A DNA stretch of 42,408 nt from Acidimicrobiales bacterium (GCA_020630195.1 JAHDBV010000034.1:1-42408); one strand, 5' to 3'. Positions 17,226-26,094 are shown, counted from the stretch's first letter. Notes: generated from the sequence alone by a model not told the origin. Program-made: numbers and translations.

Positions 17226-18197
17226 ATGACGAAGGTGACGACCAGCGACTACCACGACGACCTCCGATTGTCTGCCCGCCAGGGCCGTGCGGTCACCTGG
17301 ATCGCCCGACGACGCTGGGGCCTCCGCCTGATGCACCGGTTCGCCATGCGGCCCATGATCGGCAACCAGCTCGACGGGTTCGTCAACGACGAGATCCACG
17401 TGCCGAGCACGACCACGCCGGGCCACCGGATCCGTGTCCGGATCTATCGCCCGGAGAACACCACGGGCCCGTTGCCGGTGATGCTCTACTGCCACGGCGG
17501 CGGCTACCAGGTGGGCGTGCCCGAGCAGGCCCATCCGTTCTTCGAGGACCTGCTGCGTCGACGCGACGTCGCCATCGCCGCCCCCGCCTACCGACTGTCG
17601 CTCGCCGGACATCCGTTCCCCTCGGGGCTCGACGACTGCGTCGACACGATCCGACATCTGCGGGCCCATGCCGGCGAACTCGACCTCCGTGACGACCGCT
17701 ACGTGATCGCCGGCCACAGCGGCGGCGGCGGGCTCGCCGCCGCGTTGACCCATCGCGTCGTCGACGCCGACATCATCGACGTGGCGTTCCAGATGCCCGT
17801 GTATCCGATGCTCGACCACCGCATGGTCACCCCGTCGGCCGAGCTCGACGGCACCGCCATCTGGGACCGTCGCACGAATGCGCTCGCCTGGGACAACTAC
17901 CTCGGCCACCTCGACGGTGATGTGCCGGAGTACGCCTCCCCCGCACTGCGGGAGGACCTGGCCGGTCTCCCACCGACGATCACCTGGGTCGGCTCCGTCG
18001 AGCCGTTCCGGGACGAGACCATTCGCTACGTCGAACAGCTCGAGGCCGCCGGTGTGCCCACGATGTTCCGACTGTTCGACGGCGGCTACCACGCCTTCGA
18101 GGTCCTGGCGCCGGAGGCCCCGATCTCCCTCGAGGCGATCGAGTTCCAGGGCGCCGGCTTCGCCGAGTACTACGACCGCTACATCACGGGCGAGTGA
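17226..18197 (+). CDS. HSL-family (GDSAG-type) carboxylesterase
   Basis: This 323-aa alpha/beta hydrolase is started at ATG 17226 (MTKVTTSDYHDDL). Longer readings would run into the operator array. The oxyanion hole is HGGGY (His90-Gly93) and the nucleophile is Ser165 in AGHSGGGG. The acid lies in the GSVEPFRDE region and the catalytic His in DGGYHAFE. This is the bacterial hormone-sensitive-lipase family: cytoplasmic esterases of short and medium acyl esters. It is divergent from the AraC gene, a common arrangement for AraC-controlled lipases. The 3' end overlaps the converging HNH gene by 14 bp. Confidence 0.9.
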   Translation: MTKVTTSDYHDDLRLSARQGRAVTWIARRRWGLRLMHRFAMRPMIGNQLDGFVNDEIHVPSTTTPGHRIRVRIYRPENTTGPLPVMLYCHGGGYQVGVPEQAHPFFEDLLRRRDVAIAAPAYRLSLAGHPFPSGLDDCVDTIRHLRAHAGELDLRDDRYVIAGHSGGGGLAAALTHRVVDADIIDVAFQMPVYPMLDHRMVTPSAELDGTAIWDRRTNALAWDNYLGHLDGDVPEYASPALREDLAGLPPTITWVGSVEPFRDETIRYVEQLEAAGVPTMFRLFDGGYHAFEVLAPEAPISLEAIEFQGAGFAEYYDRYITGE

Positions 18198-19494
18198 GGA
18201 CCCCGGACCTGCGCCGGGCCTCGGCGCGGGTCCGTGCGGCACCGTCGTTCCTGTGTCGGGCTCGGTGGCAGGGTGCGCAGCGGGGTTCGAGTTCGGTGGT
18301 GATGGTGCGGCCGGTGTGTTCGTAGGCCGGGTTGTGGTCGTACTCGAGGAGGTCGGGGCTCTGGCAGTCGATGCATTCGCCGCCGTGTCGTTCGAGGACG
18401 ACGCGTTTCTGGCGGGTGGTGGGGTGGCGTCGCCTGCTCGAGGCGTCGATGGGTCGTCGTTCGGTGTCGTGCAGCAACAGCCGGATGAACGAGTGGTCGA
18501 GTTGGCGGAGCACCGCGTTGCTCGTCGTCGGTGTCCCGTCATCGAACGTCGTGCCGTCGCCACGGACGTGGATCACGACCTCGGTGGTGAGCTCCACCCC
18601 GAGGCTGGTGAAGAGCACGACGAACGCGTCGGCGCGTTGTTGGGCGAGTGAGGGGATGACCCAGTCGCCGTCTGGGTCGGTTGGTTGCCAACGTGAACGG
18701 AGCTCCCGCAACCGTGCGGACAGGCCACGCCGCTCCGCCTCGGTCGCCGACGGTCGCGTCCCAGCGGCCCGCGCGGACCTGTCCGCGGACAGATCCGAGG
18801 CACGTGCGCCCGTCGGATCATCTCCGTCCGACTCGCTCCTCGTGTGTCCAGCCTGATCGGTGTCCTCGGATCGAACCGTGCTGTCCGCGGACAGGTCCTC
18901 GTCCCGAGGCGTGTCCGCGATCTTGCGGACGAGCTCATCCACCGCCGCCACCATCGGTTTGGCGACCGACGGCGGCAAGACCACCCGGATCACGGTCATC
19001 CCATCACCGTCGGTCCACGACGAGAACGACCGGGCCTCGTGCAGCCGGGCGTCCCGTTCGTCATCGCTCTCCCCGCCCTCAGCCAGGAACCGGGCGATCG
19101 CAACGGTCAACCGGTCGGCCGACCGTTCCCGAGCCAGATGCACCAGGTCGACCTCACGCTCCGGGTCGGCCCACCGGGTCAGGATCCGGACCTTCGCGAA
19201 CGACAGGTCACCCGACGCCCATGCCGCATCGATCGCCGGGAGGTCCCGCAACGCGTATCCGACCCGGATCCACTCGCGAGCCGTGCCCGACAGCACACGC
19301 AAACGGTCGGCGATCCACCTCGCCGCCGTGGGCGCGCCGAGTCGCTGCCACTCGAGGCTCTCGTCGAACCTCGCCGCCAACTGCACGAGTCGCCGCTGAC
19401 TGCGGCTGATCTCCCAACCCAACGAGATCAGCTCCTCGCCGACCGACGAGGACGAGGATGGGAGCGGCGATGGGACGCAGGAAGCGACGGACAT
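18184..19494 (-). CDS. DUF222 / HNH endonuclease (13E12-type)
   Basis: This 436-aa protein has an N-terminal DUF222 helical domain (about 20-200) and a hydrophilic linker (about 205-275). A second DUF222 part follows, then an HNH nuclease module near 370-415 with a CxxC/CxxC zinc knuckle (CIDCQSPDLLEYDHNPAYEH, then LEPRCAPCHRARH). These are multicopy actinobacterial proteins, often called 13E12-like, of unsettled function (mobile nuclease or intron/element remnant). The linker contains DLSADS and DLSADRS, each encoded by the same palindromic 16-mer found elsewhere in the window, so the linker appears to have taken up a dispersed repeat. ATG 19494 is the natural start. Confidence 0.88.
   Translation of the reverse strand: MSVASCVPSPLPSSSSSVGEELISLGWEISRSQRRLVQLAARFDESLEWQRLGAPTAARWIADRLRVLSGTAREWIRVGYALRDLPAIDAAWASGDLSFAKVRILTRWADPEREVDLVHLARERSADRLTVAIARFLAEGGESDDERDARLHEARSFSSWTDGDGMTVIRVVLPPSVAKPMVAAVDELVRKIADTPRDEDLSADSTVRSEDTDQAGHTRSESDGDDPTGARASDLSADRSARAAGTRPSATEAERRGLSARLRELRSRWQPTDPDGDWVIPSLAQQRADAFVVLFTSLGVELTTEVVIHVRGDGTTFDDGTPTTSNAVLRQLDHSFIRLLLHDTERRPIDASSRRRHPTTRQKRVVLERHGGECIDCQSPDLLEYDHNPAYEHTGRTITTELEPRCAPCHRARHRNDGAARTRAEARRRSGVLTRP
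18777..18792 (+). repeat. Dispersed 16-bp palindromic repeat, copy 1
   Basis: ACCTGTCCGCGGACAG, with CTGTCCGCGGACAG a perfect 14-bp palindrome. It lies in the linker of the HNH gene (encodes part of LSADRS on the minus strand). Other copies: 18881-18896, 19757-19772 and 40811-40826. Confidence 0.8.
18881..18896 (-). repeat. Dispersed 16-bp palindromic repeat, copy 2
   Basis: The reverse complement reads ACCTGTCCGCGGACAG, identical to copy 1 and 104 bp away in the same HNH linker (encodes LSADS on the minus strand). Confidence 0.8.
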
Positions 19495-19516
19495 GGCGAT
19501 GCCTCACACAGAACAA

Positions 19517-19531
19517 CCCCGCATCACGGGG
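19517..19531. promoter_or_regulatory. Leader hairpin upstream of HNH gene
   Basis: CCCCG (19517-19521) and CGGGG (19527-19531) enclose CATCA, 23 bp upstream of the HNH gene start. The rest of the 291-bp gap 19495-19785 holds one repeat copy (19757-19772) and no gene that I can support. Confidence 0.4.
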
Positions 19532-19756
19532 CAACAGGACTGGGAGGACAGCCAGGCGAAACCGGTGAGGCCATCGAGCACCACCACCCCGGCACGGCCG
19601 AGGCGACGCCGCCAATCTACGCACGACGTGTGACACTCAGCGGCGCACCACCGGGGTGGAGACGAGCCGAGTCCCGCACCAGGTCACCGGCTTCGGCCAT
19701 GCGCCGCCGGCCCGCCACATCACGGCCCGCGAGGATCGGCCACCAACAGCCACCCG

Positions 19757-19772
19757 ACCTGTCCGCGGACGG
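19757..19772 (+). repeat. Dispersed 16-bp palindromic repeat, copy 3
   Basis: ACCTGTCCGCGGACGG in non-coding DNA, between the HNH gene and the end of the FAD oxidoreductase gene. With its upstream CG it is identical over 18 bases (CG plus the 16-mer) to the copy inside the IS3 transposase at 40811-40826. Confidence 0.75.
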
Positions 19773-19785
19773 TTCTGGCGACCCA

Positions 19786-21552
19786 TCAATCCGCGCCGCG
19801 CACCTCGGCGACCAGTTCCTGCAGCTCGACGAGGTGATGGTCGTGCACCTGACGTGGTGTCGCTCCGTGCCTCTGCGCGACCGAGGCCGCCGCAGCCGTG
19901 GCGATGGCGTGTTGTGCGCCGTTACCCATGAACTTGCAGACCGAGCCGGCCACGTGGGTCACGCTGATGTGCTTGCCCGCCATCATCAGGTTCTCGACGT
20001 GCGCCGAGTAGAGACAGCGGAACGGGATGTCGAACGGCTCCTCGTCCCGGGTGTCCCACGTCCAGTCCTTCAGCCGGAAGTCATACGTCGGGTCGATCGG
20101 ATGGTGCAGGCAGAACGCACCCGAGTTCTGGACCACGGCATCGGGGAACGCCACGTGGTCCCGGATGTCGTTCTCGGTCAGCACGTGATCACCGATGTAG
20201 CGCCGGAACTCGCCCTGCCCCGGCACGTGTGAGACCCATTCGAACTCGAGGTTCGCCCACGCCTCGGGCTCCGCGGTCTTGACGTTCCGCATCGTCCCGT
20301 AGATCGCCCGCAGCAGATGGTCCCGGATGTGTTCGGCCTCGGTGTACGGGTCGTTCCACTGGCCGTACTCCCAGTAGTGCGTGAGCCGGCGGGTGAGGTT
20401 GGTGAACGGGTCGTCCTCAGCGGGGCGGAACGCCTCGATCACCGGACCGTCGCCGTTGTCCTTGCCAGGTTCGACGGCCTGGCCGCCGAGGTCGGCGAAG
20501 TCCTTCGCCACCTCCATCGCCCAGGGAACCTCGGGGAACTCGACGGGTTCATCGGCAAGGCGGGTCCGGAAGAAGATCGTGTTGCCGTGGTGCTGGTCGA
20601 GCCGTTCGGGTGGGGCGTGACTCTCGCCGTACTCATCAGCGCCCTCGATGCCCCACATGGTCGGGACTCCGGCGAGGATGCCGAGGATCGCCGTGCCGGT
20701 GCAGTCGATGAACTGGCCCGCGGGGATGCGGATCTCCCGTCCGGTCACGGCGTGGCGTGCGTCGATCGAGGCGATCGCATCACCGTCCATCGTGAGGTCG
20801 AACACCTGTTGATGGAGGAACAGGGTGGCGTTCGGGTCGGCCTCCAGCAGTGGCCCGACCTGGAGCTCGCCCTCGGGGTTGCGGGCGATCGCCTCGGCGA
20901 CGACCGAGCCCTTCTCGCCGCGCGGTCCGATGCCGATCTCGACGCTTGCGTTGCCGCCGAGCACCGGCCGGTTCTGCACGACGGCCACCCGGAGGCCCAG
21001 CCGGGCGGCGACGAGTGCGCCGACCGAGCCGGTCACGCCGCCGCCGACCACGACGAGGTCGAACGGATCCTGGAGCTCGGGCTCCTCCGGCAAGCCACGC
21101 AGGCGGCGACGCCACGCCATCGCGTCGGGGCCTCCGCCCTCCACCGGCTCAGCGCCGGATCGACTCAGGTAGATCGCGTCGCAGCGCGCACCGAACCCGG
21201 TCAGGTCGTGCAAGCGGATCTCGAGCGGGCCGGCGTCGAGATCGATCGCGCCGACCGACTCCCAACTCCAGTCTCGATCGTTCGCTCCGCACTCGTGGTC
21301 GAGCCGATGCCCGGCGAGCGACAGGGCGAAGCGCCCCGGGTGGTGCTCCGGCACCCAGTCCTTCGATCGCACCCACACCGAATACGTGCCGGCCTCGGCG
21401 AGCTCGACGGTGGTCGACGCATCGTCGACCGGTCGCCCGTTGCCGTGGGCCAGGAGATACGGCGAACCCATCTCGGCGACGAACTGGGCGTCGAGCGTCC
21501 AACCGCCGTGGTCGTCGAACGCCTCGGCTTCGATCAGCAGGTCTCCGTCCAT
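19786..21552 (-). CDS. FAD-dependent oxidoreductase with N-terminal golvesin/CBM-like domain
   Basis: This 588-aa protein starts at ATG 21552. Residues 1-135 form a beta-sandwich like those in golvesin-type/NPCBM modules (EAEAFDDHGGWTLDAQF, AGTYSVWVRSKDWVPEH, LEIRLHDLTGFGARCDAIYL). Residues 163-588 are an FAD_oxidored (PF12831-like) domain with the Rossmann motif VVVGGGVTGSVGALVAA (Gly170-Gly175) and GNASVEIGIGPRGEKG. The C-terminal VENLMMAGKHISVTHVAGS segment fits the FAD-binding end. This architecture occurs in proteins annotated as xanthan-lyase-like or FAD-dependent oxidoreductases of unknown substrate. No signal peptide. It is the last gene of the TetR-molybdoenzyme operon. Confidence 0.85.
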   Translation of the reverse strand: MDGDLLIEAEAFDDHGGWTLDAQFVAEMGSPYLLAHGNGRPVDDASTTVELAEAGTYSVWVRSKDWVPEHHPGRFALSLAGHRLDHECGANDRDWSWESVGAIDLDAGPLEIRLHDLTGFGARCDAIYLSRSGAEPVEGGGPDAMAWRRRLRGLPEEPELQDPFDLVVVGGGVTGSVGALVAARLGLRVAVVQNRPVLGGNASVEIGIGPRGEKGSVVAEAIARNPEGELQVGPLLEADPNATLFLHQQVFDLTMDGDAIASIDARHAVTGREIRIPAGQFIDCTGTAILGILAGVPTMWGIEGADEYGESHAPPERLDQHHGNTIFFRTRLADEPVEFPEVPWAMEVAKDFADLGGQAVEPGKDNGDGPVIEAFRPAEDDPFTNLTRRLTHYWEYGQWNDPYTEAEHIRDHLLRAIYGTMRNVKTAEPEAWANLEFEWVSHVPGQGEFRRYIGDHVLTENDIRDHVAFPDAVVQNSGAFCLHHPIDPTYDFRLKDWTWDTRDEEPFDIPFRCLYSAHVENLMMAGKHISVTHVAGSVCKFMGNGAQHAIATAAAASVAQRHGATPRQVHDHHLVELQELVAEVRGAD

Positions 21553-21556
21553 CGGT

Positions 21557-21781
21557 TCACTCCCCTCTCGGTCGGGTGACGATCTCGGGCACGTCGTCAG
21601 GATGGGCCAGCTCGTCGACGAGTGACTCGTCCGGCGCCGCCGGCGGGCTCTTGGCGATCAGTTTCTTCACGAGACCATCGAGGCCGTCGGTCTTGCGGGA
21701 CAACACCTTCGGGGCCATGCGCCCCATCGCACCGGTCTTCAGCTCGAGCAGGCGATGGCTCAGCTCACTGCGGGCCGCCAT
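21557..21781 (-). CDS. Small conserved-position hypothetical protein (74 aa)
   Basis: ATG 21781 shares its A with the molybdoenzyme stop (TGATG), and the stop lies 4 bp before the FAD gene start. That makes translational coupling on both sides very likely, which is the main argument that it is real. The sequence is basic and helical at the N-terminus (MAARSELSHRLLELKTGAMG, KVLSRKTDGLDGLVKKLIAK) and acidic at the C-terminus (DESLVDELAHPDDVPEIV). No membrane segment, cysteine cluster or known domain is visible. I do not recognise the family. It could be a chaperone or small subunit for the molybdoenzyme, or a link between it and the FAD protein. Confidence 0.65.
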   Translation of the reverse strand: MAARSELSHRLLELKTGAMGRMAPKVLSRKTDGLDGLVKKLIAKSPPAAPDESLVDELAHPDDVPEIVTRPRGE

Positions 21782-24018
21782 CACTCGGTCCCGAGCGTGA
21801 TCGCCGACATGCCCTCGGGTGCCGTACAGGGCGAGATCCGCCCCGGGTAGCCCTTGAAGTGTGGGATGCCCTGCTCGAAGTCCAAGACGTCGTCGGTGTC
21901 GACCGTGAGCACGGCATCGGAGCTGAGGAACGCGCCGGCCAGATCGGTCTGGCCCCGGGTCTCGGGGTACCACCAGCCGTGGGGCACCCGGATGTGGCCC
22001 GGCCGCATCGAGTCCTGGATCGACACCTTCATCCGCACCTCACCGTGGGCGGTCTCGAGCCGGGCCCACCCACCCTCGACGAGACCGTCGCGGGCCGCAT
22101 CGTCGGGATGCACGAAGAAGTGCGGCGCGGGCACCCGGCGTCGGAGCACCCCGATGTTGCGCTGGCCGGTCTGGAAGAACGGATCCTCCCGCACGCCCGA
22201 GAACACTCGATACGGGAACTCGGCGCTCGGCGCCGGTGCCGGCCGGTGGTACGGCAACGGATCGAAGCCGAGCTCTTCGAGGATCGAACATGACAGCTCG
22301 ACCTTGCCCGACGGCGTGGCGAAGCCGGTCGTGCGGTACTTGCGGTACTTCGGCGGCTGCACGTCCATGTACTTCGCGGCCCGGAACTCCTCGAAGGTCA
22401 TGCCCGACGGTTCGAGACGATGGTCGATGACCTCCTCGAGCGACTGCCACGGGAAGCGATCACCGAACCCCATGGCGTGGGCGAGGTCGGTCCAGAAGCG
22501 GAACGTCGAGCTGGACTCGGCGGGCGCATCGGCCACCGCCTCGTTCAGCGTGAGGTTGCTGGTCCAGGCCCACGAGTCGGCGATGTGATTGCGCTCGCTG
22601 AACACATCACCCGGCATGACGTAGTCGGCGAGCATCGCCGTCGGGGTCATGAAGATCTCATGGGCCACGATCAGGTCCTGGTTGAGCATCGCCCGCAGGA
22701 TCTGGTGCTGGTTCGGGTAGCTGAGCAACGAGTTGTTGCCGAGCGTGAAGAAGGCCTTGATCGGGTACGGGTCGCCGTCGGCCATGGCCCGGAACATCTC
22801 CGACGGGTTGGCCATGTGGCAGCCCATCACCATGTCGATCCACTCGTGGCCCCACACCCGCTTCATGTGTGGACGCAGCATCTCGGCCGTGCGGTAGGTG
22901 TAGGCCGGGTGCGTGGCGTAGCCCATCTGCTTGGCCCGCTGCTCGGGGCTGATCTCGTCGTGCAGCTGGAGCTCGGCCTCGGTGCGGTAGCCGGGGTTGA
23001 GCCCGAAGAACCGTTCCCCGCCGACGGCGTCGAGGTTGCCGGTGATCGCCCGCAGGATGCACTGGAGCCGGATGCTCGACGTCGAGTCGATCTGCATGTC
23101 GGTGATCGGTGTCCACGGGATCGCGGCGCCGTCGGCCTCGGCGTAGAGCCGGGCGGCGCGGGCGATCAGCTCGGCGTCGACCCCGCAGATCTCGGCGACC
23201 CGCTCGAGCGGATACTCATCGGCTCGGCGCTTCAGGTCGTCGAAGCCGACACACCACTCCTCGACGAACTTCTCGTCGTAGAGCTTCTCGTCGATGATGA
23301 CCTTGACCCAGCCGAGCAGGAGGGCGGCGTCGGTCCCGGCCTTGATCTGGAGATGGATCGTCGCCTTCTCGGCCTGCTCGGAGACGCGGGGGTCGACGAC
23401 GATGCTCGTGGCGCCCCGGGCACGTGCGTTCTCGAGCCAGTTGTAGACGGGGGTCCACGAATGCTTGCGGGGGTTGTGGCCGAGCAGCACGAAGCAGTTC
23501 GTGTTGTCGAAGTCGGGCAGCGTGTACCAGCCATAGGTCAGGCGGCTGACCGCCGCGGTGTTGCCGGCACAGAGCGACACCCCGGAGGTCCAGTTCGGTG
23601 ACCCGAGCAGGTTCATGAAGCGACGATCGAGCCCGTGGGTGGTCTGGGTGTTCCACCCGGACGTCGACACGCCGAACGCTTCGGGACCGTACGTGTCGAC
23701 CACGGTCTGCAGCCGCTCGGCGATCTCGGTGATCGCCTGGTCGTAGGAGATCTCCTCCCACCGGTCCTCGCCCCGCTCGCCGACCCGCTTGAGCGGCACC
23801 CGGAGTCGCTCCGGATGGTTGTGGATCTTCGGGGCGGCGGTGCCCTTGTAACAGATGTTCTTGGCGAGCAGCGGGTTGTCGTGCTGCTCGACCTTCGTCA
23901 CCTCGCCGTCGACCGTGGTCGTGCGGACCTGGCAGCCGATGTCGCAGATCGTGCAGACGTTGTAGCCGGTCCGGGTGGTGGTGTCGGCGGCCGGGCGGGC
24001 CGGATCGGTCATCGTCAT
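21781..24018 (-). CDS. Molybdopterin-dependent oxidoreductase (DMSO reductase superfamily)
   Basis: This 745-aa protein starts at ATG 24018, seven bases after GGAG. An N-terminal [4Fe-4S] motif is present (Cys22, Cys25, Cys29 and Cys56, in CTICDIGCQ and NICYKGT). Cys150 in GVSLCAGNTAAVS lies where the family places the Mo/W ligand. GNNSLLSYPNQ and FMTPTAMLADYVMPGDVFSERN are typical of domain III. The C-terminal molydop_binding domain contains HPDDAARDGLVEGGWARLET. There is no Tat signal and no FeS or membrane subunit nearby, so it is probably a soluble cytoplasmic enzyme, as in the acetylene hydratase/thiosulfate reductase-like groups. The substrate is unknown; the operon partners are an unusual FAD protein and a 74-aa protein. 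Confidence 0.88.
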   Translation of the reverse strand: MTMTDPARPAADTTTRTGYNVCTICDIGCQVRTTTVDGEVTKVEQHDNPLLAKNICYKGTAAPKIHNHPERLRVPLKRVGERGEDRWEEISYDQAITEIAERLQTVVDTYGPEAFGVSTSGWNTQTTHGLDRRFMNLLGSPNWTSGVSLCAGNTAAVSRLTYGWYTLPDFDNTNCFVLLGHNPRKHSWTPVYNWLENARARGATSIVVDPRVSEQAEKATIHLQIKAGTDAALLLGWVKVIIDEKLYDEKFVEEWCVGFDDLKRRADEYPLERVAEICGVDAELIARAARLYAEADGAAIPWTPITDMQIDSTSSIRLQCILRAITGNLDAVGGERFFGLNPGYRTEAELQLHDEISPEQRAKQMGYATHPAYTYRTAEMLRPHMKRVWGHEWIDMVMGCHMANPSEMFRAMADGDPYPIKAFFTLGNNSLLSYPNQHQILRAMLNQDLIVAHEIFMTPTAMLADYVMPGDVFSERNHIADSWAWTSNLTLNEAVADAPAESSSTFRFWTDLAHAMGFGDRFPWQSLEEVIDHRLEPSGMTFEEFRAAKYMDVQPPKYRKYRTTGFATPSGKVELSCSILEELGFDPLPYHRPAPAPSAEFPYRVFSGVREDPFFQTGQRNIGVLRRRVPAPHFFVHPDDAARDGLVEGGWARLETAHGEVRMKVSIQDSMRPGHIRVPHGWWYPETRGQTDLAGAFLSSDAVLTVDTDDVLDFEQGIPHFKGYPGRISPCTAPEGMSAITLGTE

Positions 24019-24047
24019 CCGAAGACTCCAGTCATGGTGGTTCCCCC

Positions 24048-24626
24048 TCAGTGCCCGAGTCGTGCGTCGTGCGCCCGGGCGGTGGTGAGCAGTTGGTCGA
24101 GCACGAGCGACTCGTGGGCCAGCGGCCCACGGTTGATCGCCCGACCCCAGGCGAGGCCGAGGAGGCTCTCGCGTGCGGTCAGGTAGAAGGTGCGGGCCTC
24201 GTCGTCGGCGAGGAGCTCGGGCCAGCGGTCGACGCCGACGAGTGTCGCGAAGGCCGCCACGACGGGGCCGAGCGTGCGTCCGAGCTCGGGATCGTTGGCG
24301 CAGGCGAGCCAGGCCTCGAGCACGACCTTGAACGACGGCTCCCGGTTGATCTCCCAGGTGCGGGCGACCATCTCCTCGATGGAGGTCGCCTCGCCGTCCG
24401 CCTCGACCCGCTCGACGATGTCGGCGTACCGGGCGGCGAGCACGGCGGCGAACAGGTCGGGCAGTCCGTCGAAGTGGTGCACGAACGCGCCGCGGGTCAG
24501 ACCGGCACGGGCACAGACCGCGACGGACGTCGCCTGCGCCCACCCCCGCTCGACCAGCAGGTCGGCCGCTGCGTCGATCAAGGCGGCGCGGGTCGCTTCA
24601 CGTCGTTCGGCCTGGGTTCGTTGCAC
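24048..24626 (-). CDS. TetR family regulator
   Basis: This 192-aa regulator (198 aa if started at GTG 24644) has its helix-turn-helix at residues 10-60 (REATRAALIDAAADLLVERG, TSVAVCARAGLTRGAFVHHF) and an all-helical ligand domain. I prefer GTG 24626 because the protein then begins MQRTQAERREATR, normal for the family. Neither start has a clear ribosome site. It heads the molybdoenzyme operon with a 29-bp gap and faces the DUF1304 gene across a perfect operator, so it probably represses both. Confidence 0.9.
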   Translation of the reverse strand: MQRTQAERREATRAALIDAAADLLVERGWAQATSVAVCARAGLTRGAFVHHFDGLPDLFAAVLAARYADIVERVEADGEATSIEEMVARTWEINREPSFKVVLEAWLACANDPELGRTLGPVVAAFATLVGVDRWPELLADDEARTFYLTARESLLGLAWGRAINRGPLAHESLVLDQLLTTARAHDARLGH

Positions 24627-24645
24627 GGCGGGAACGTAGCACACC

Positions 24646-24665
24646 TACATACACCGATGTATGTA
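24646..24665. promoter_or_regulatory. Perfect TetR operator
   Basis: TACATACACCGATGTATGTA: 8-bp perfect inverted arms with a 4-bp spacer. It lies between the divergent TetR start (24626 or 24644) and the DUF1304 gene (24709), the textbook place for a TetR-controlled divergent promoter. It also stands out as AT-rich against high-GC surroundings. Confidence 0.85.
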
Positions 24666-24708
24666 TCTCTCGGACGGTCGGAGCCCGGCCGACCACTACG
24701 TTCGGGCG

Positions 24709-25110
24709 ATGACCCTCATCTCGAAGGCGGCGATCGCACTCGTCGCCGCGCTGCACGTCTACATCGCCTGGTTCGAGATCTTCGCCTGGACCGAGGTCGG
24801 CCCCGACGTGTTCGACACCTTCGATCCCGAGCTGTTTCCGGAGACGGTCGACCTCGCAGCGAACCAAGGGGTGTACAACCTGTTCCTCGCCGCCGGCCTC
24901 ATCTGGTCGCTGCTCATCCGCGACCCCCGATGGGCCTTCAACGTGGCGATCTGCTTCCTGGGCTTCGTCGCGATCGCCGGCCTCGCCGCCGCGATCACGG
25001 TCGAGGTCGGAACCGGTCTGCCACAACTCGTGCCGTCGCTCGTCGCGATCGCCGCCACGGTCGCCGCTCGCCGCACCGGATCCGATCCGTCGGCTGCTAC
25101 GACGCCCTGA
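24709..25110 (+). CDS. DUF1304 small integral membrane protein
   Basis: This 133-aa protein is started at ATG 24709 (MTLISKAAIALVAALHVYIA). It has four hydrophobic segments, at about 4-22, 48-65, 72-95 and 100-118. Family markers are HVYIAWFEIFAW, FDPELFPETVDLAANQGVYN and FLAAGLIWSLLI. DUF1304 proteins are small inner-membrane proteins of unknown function, often near TetR regulators. Divergent from TetR with the operator between them, so it is likely induced by the same signal as the molybdoenzyme operon. Confidence 0.9.
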   Translation: MTLISKAAIALVAALHVYIAWFEIFAWTEVGPDVFDTFDPELFPETVDLAANQGVYNLFLAAGLIWSLLIRDPRWAFNVAICFLGFVAIAGLAAAITVEVGTGLPQLVPSLVAIAATVAARRTGSDPSAATTP

Positions 25111-25131
25111 CGAGACCGACGACCCGCCGGG

Positions 25132-26052
25132 TCAGAACGGGGCGTACATGCCCTGGGGTTCGGTCGGCGTCGACCAGCGGGTCCGCGCATCGACGTCGTT
25201 CCCGTCGACCCAGCCCGGCGGGATGCTGCCGTTCTCCCCGAACAACCAGAGCACCAGGTTCGTCCGCTCCCCGGACGTGATGGGTTGGGCGGTGTGCGGG
25301 ATCGTGCCGCGGTGGAGCATGGCCGTGCCCGGCTCGAAGGTGAGGGCGGCGACCTGGTTCGTGGCGGCGTCGAGGAAGTCGACCGTCGAGCCGGTGAACT
25401 CCTCCCCCGGCACGTTGACGTTGATGTTCAGCGTCACCGAGGAGGCATCGGTGTGCGGCCGGATCGACGTGTCGGTCTCGGGCCGGTCGTTGATCGAGAA
25501 CCCGAACGTCTGGGCGTCGTAGCCGGTGATCTCGGGGAACAACAGCCGCGAGATCGGACGCATGTAGGTGTCCATCAGGAGCCGGTAGAACGCCTGGAAC
25601 GACGGAGCGGCGAGGCTGCCGTCGGAGCGGAGATCGAGCATCGCCCCCTTGCGGTTCAACACGATGCCGTAGGGCGGGCGCATCGGGATGCCGGCGTCCC
25701 ACATCGCCTCGAGTTCGCCCCGGAGGTCGGCGAGGCGCTCGGGATCGAACAGCTGGAAGGCGAAGACGCCGGGTGCGGGCTCGTCGATCAGATCGGCGAC
25801 GGCCGATTCGGTCGACGGATCGGCCCAGGCGGCTGCGACGGCGTCGCGAAGGGGCGGGTGGATGAGCGAGTCGTCGAGGGCGACCGTGGTGGTCCGACCG
25901 GAGTCCCACTCGGCCCAGGCGTCGACGAGAAGCTGGCGATGGTCGGCCCAGAAGACCTGCACCGACCGATCGCGCCGCAGCATGGCGTCTCGCGACGGGA
26001 GCTCGAGCGAGCGAGCGCGTTCGAGATGGTCGAGGGTGTCATGCATCGTCAC
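25132..26052 (-). CDS. 2OG-Fe(II) oxygenase, paralogue A
   Basis: This 306-aa protein starts at ATG 26052. It has the double-stranded beta-helix iron triad of 2-oxoglutarate dioxygenases: His200-x-Asp202 in IRPHTDASSV and distal His253, followed ten residues later by Arg263 (PHTAQPITSGER), the oxoglutarate-binding layout of the prolyl-hydroxylase-like/PKHD group. The N-terminal 130 residues are specific to this protein and its twin at 28053-28973. It probably hydroxylates or otherwise oxidises a small molecule or protein residue in the cytoplasm; the substrate is unknown. The middle of the gene is identical to the twin over 182 bp. It is followed at 25110 by the converging DUF1304 gene. Confidence 0.85.
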   Translation of the reverse strand: MTMHDTLDHLERARSLELPSRDAMLRRDRSVQVFWADHRQLLVDAWAEWDSGRTTTVALDDSLIHPPLRDAVAAAWADPSTESAVADLIDEPAPGVFAFQLFDPERLADLRGELEAMWDAGIPMRPPYGIVLNRKGAMLDLRSDGSLAAPSFQAFYRLLMDTYMRPISRLLFPEITGYDAQTFGFSINDRPETDTSIRPHTDASSVTLNINVNVPGEEFTGSTVDFLDAATNQVAALTFEPGTAMLHRGTIPHTAQPITSGERTNLVLWLFGENGSIPPGWVDGNDVDARTRWSTPTEPQGMYAPF

Positions 26053-26094
26053 GGCGACTCCGTTTTCGAGGTGACTTCGATCATCAACCCGGTC

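Noticed and set aside
18844..20232. Long plus-strand open frame across the HNH gene and the following gap
   Set aside because: Opposite strand of the HNH gene for most of its length, with no recognisable domain. The gap part carries only a repeat and a hairpin.
20317..21579. 420-codon plus-strand frame antisense to the FAD oxidoreductase
   Set aside because: The FAD protein shows full Rossmann and family motifs on the minus strand; the plus-strand product has none.
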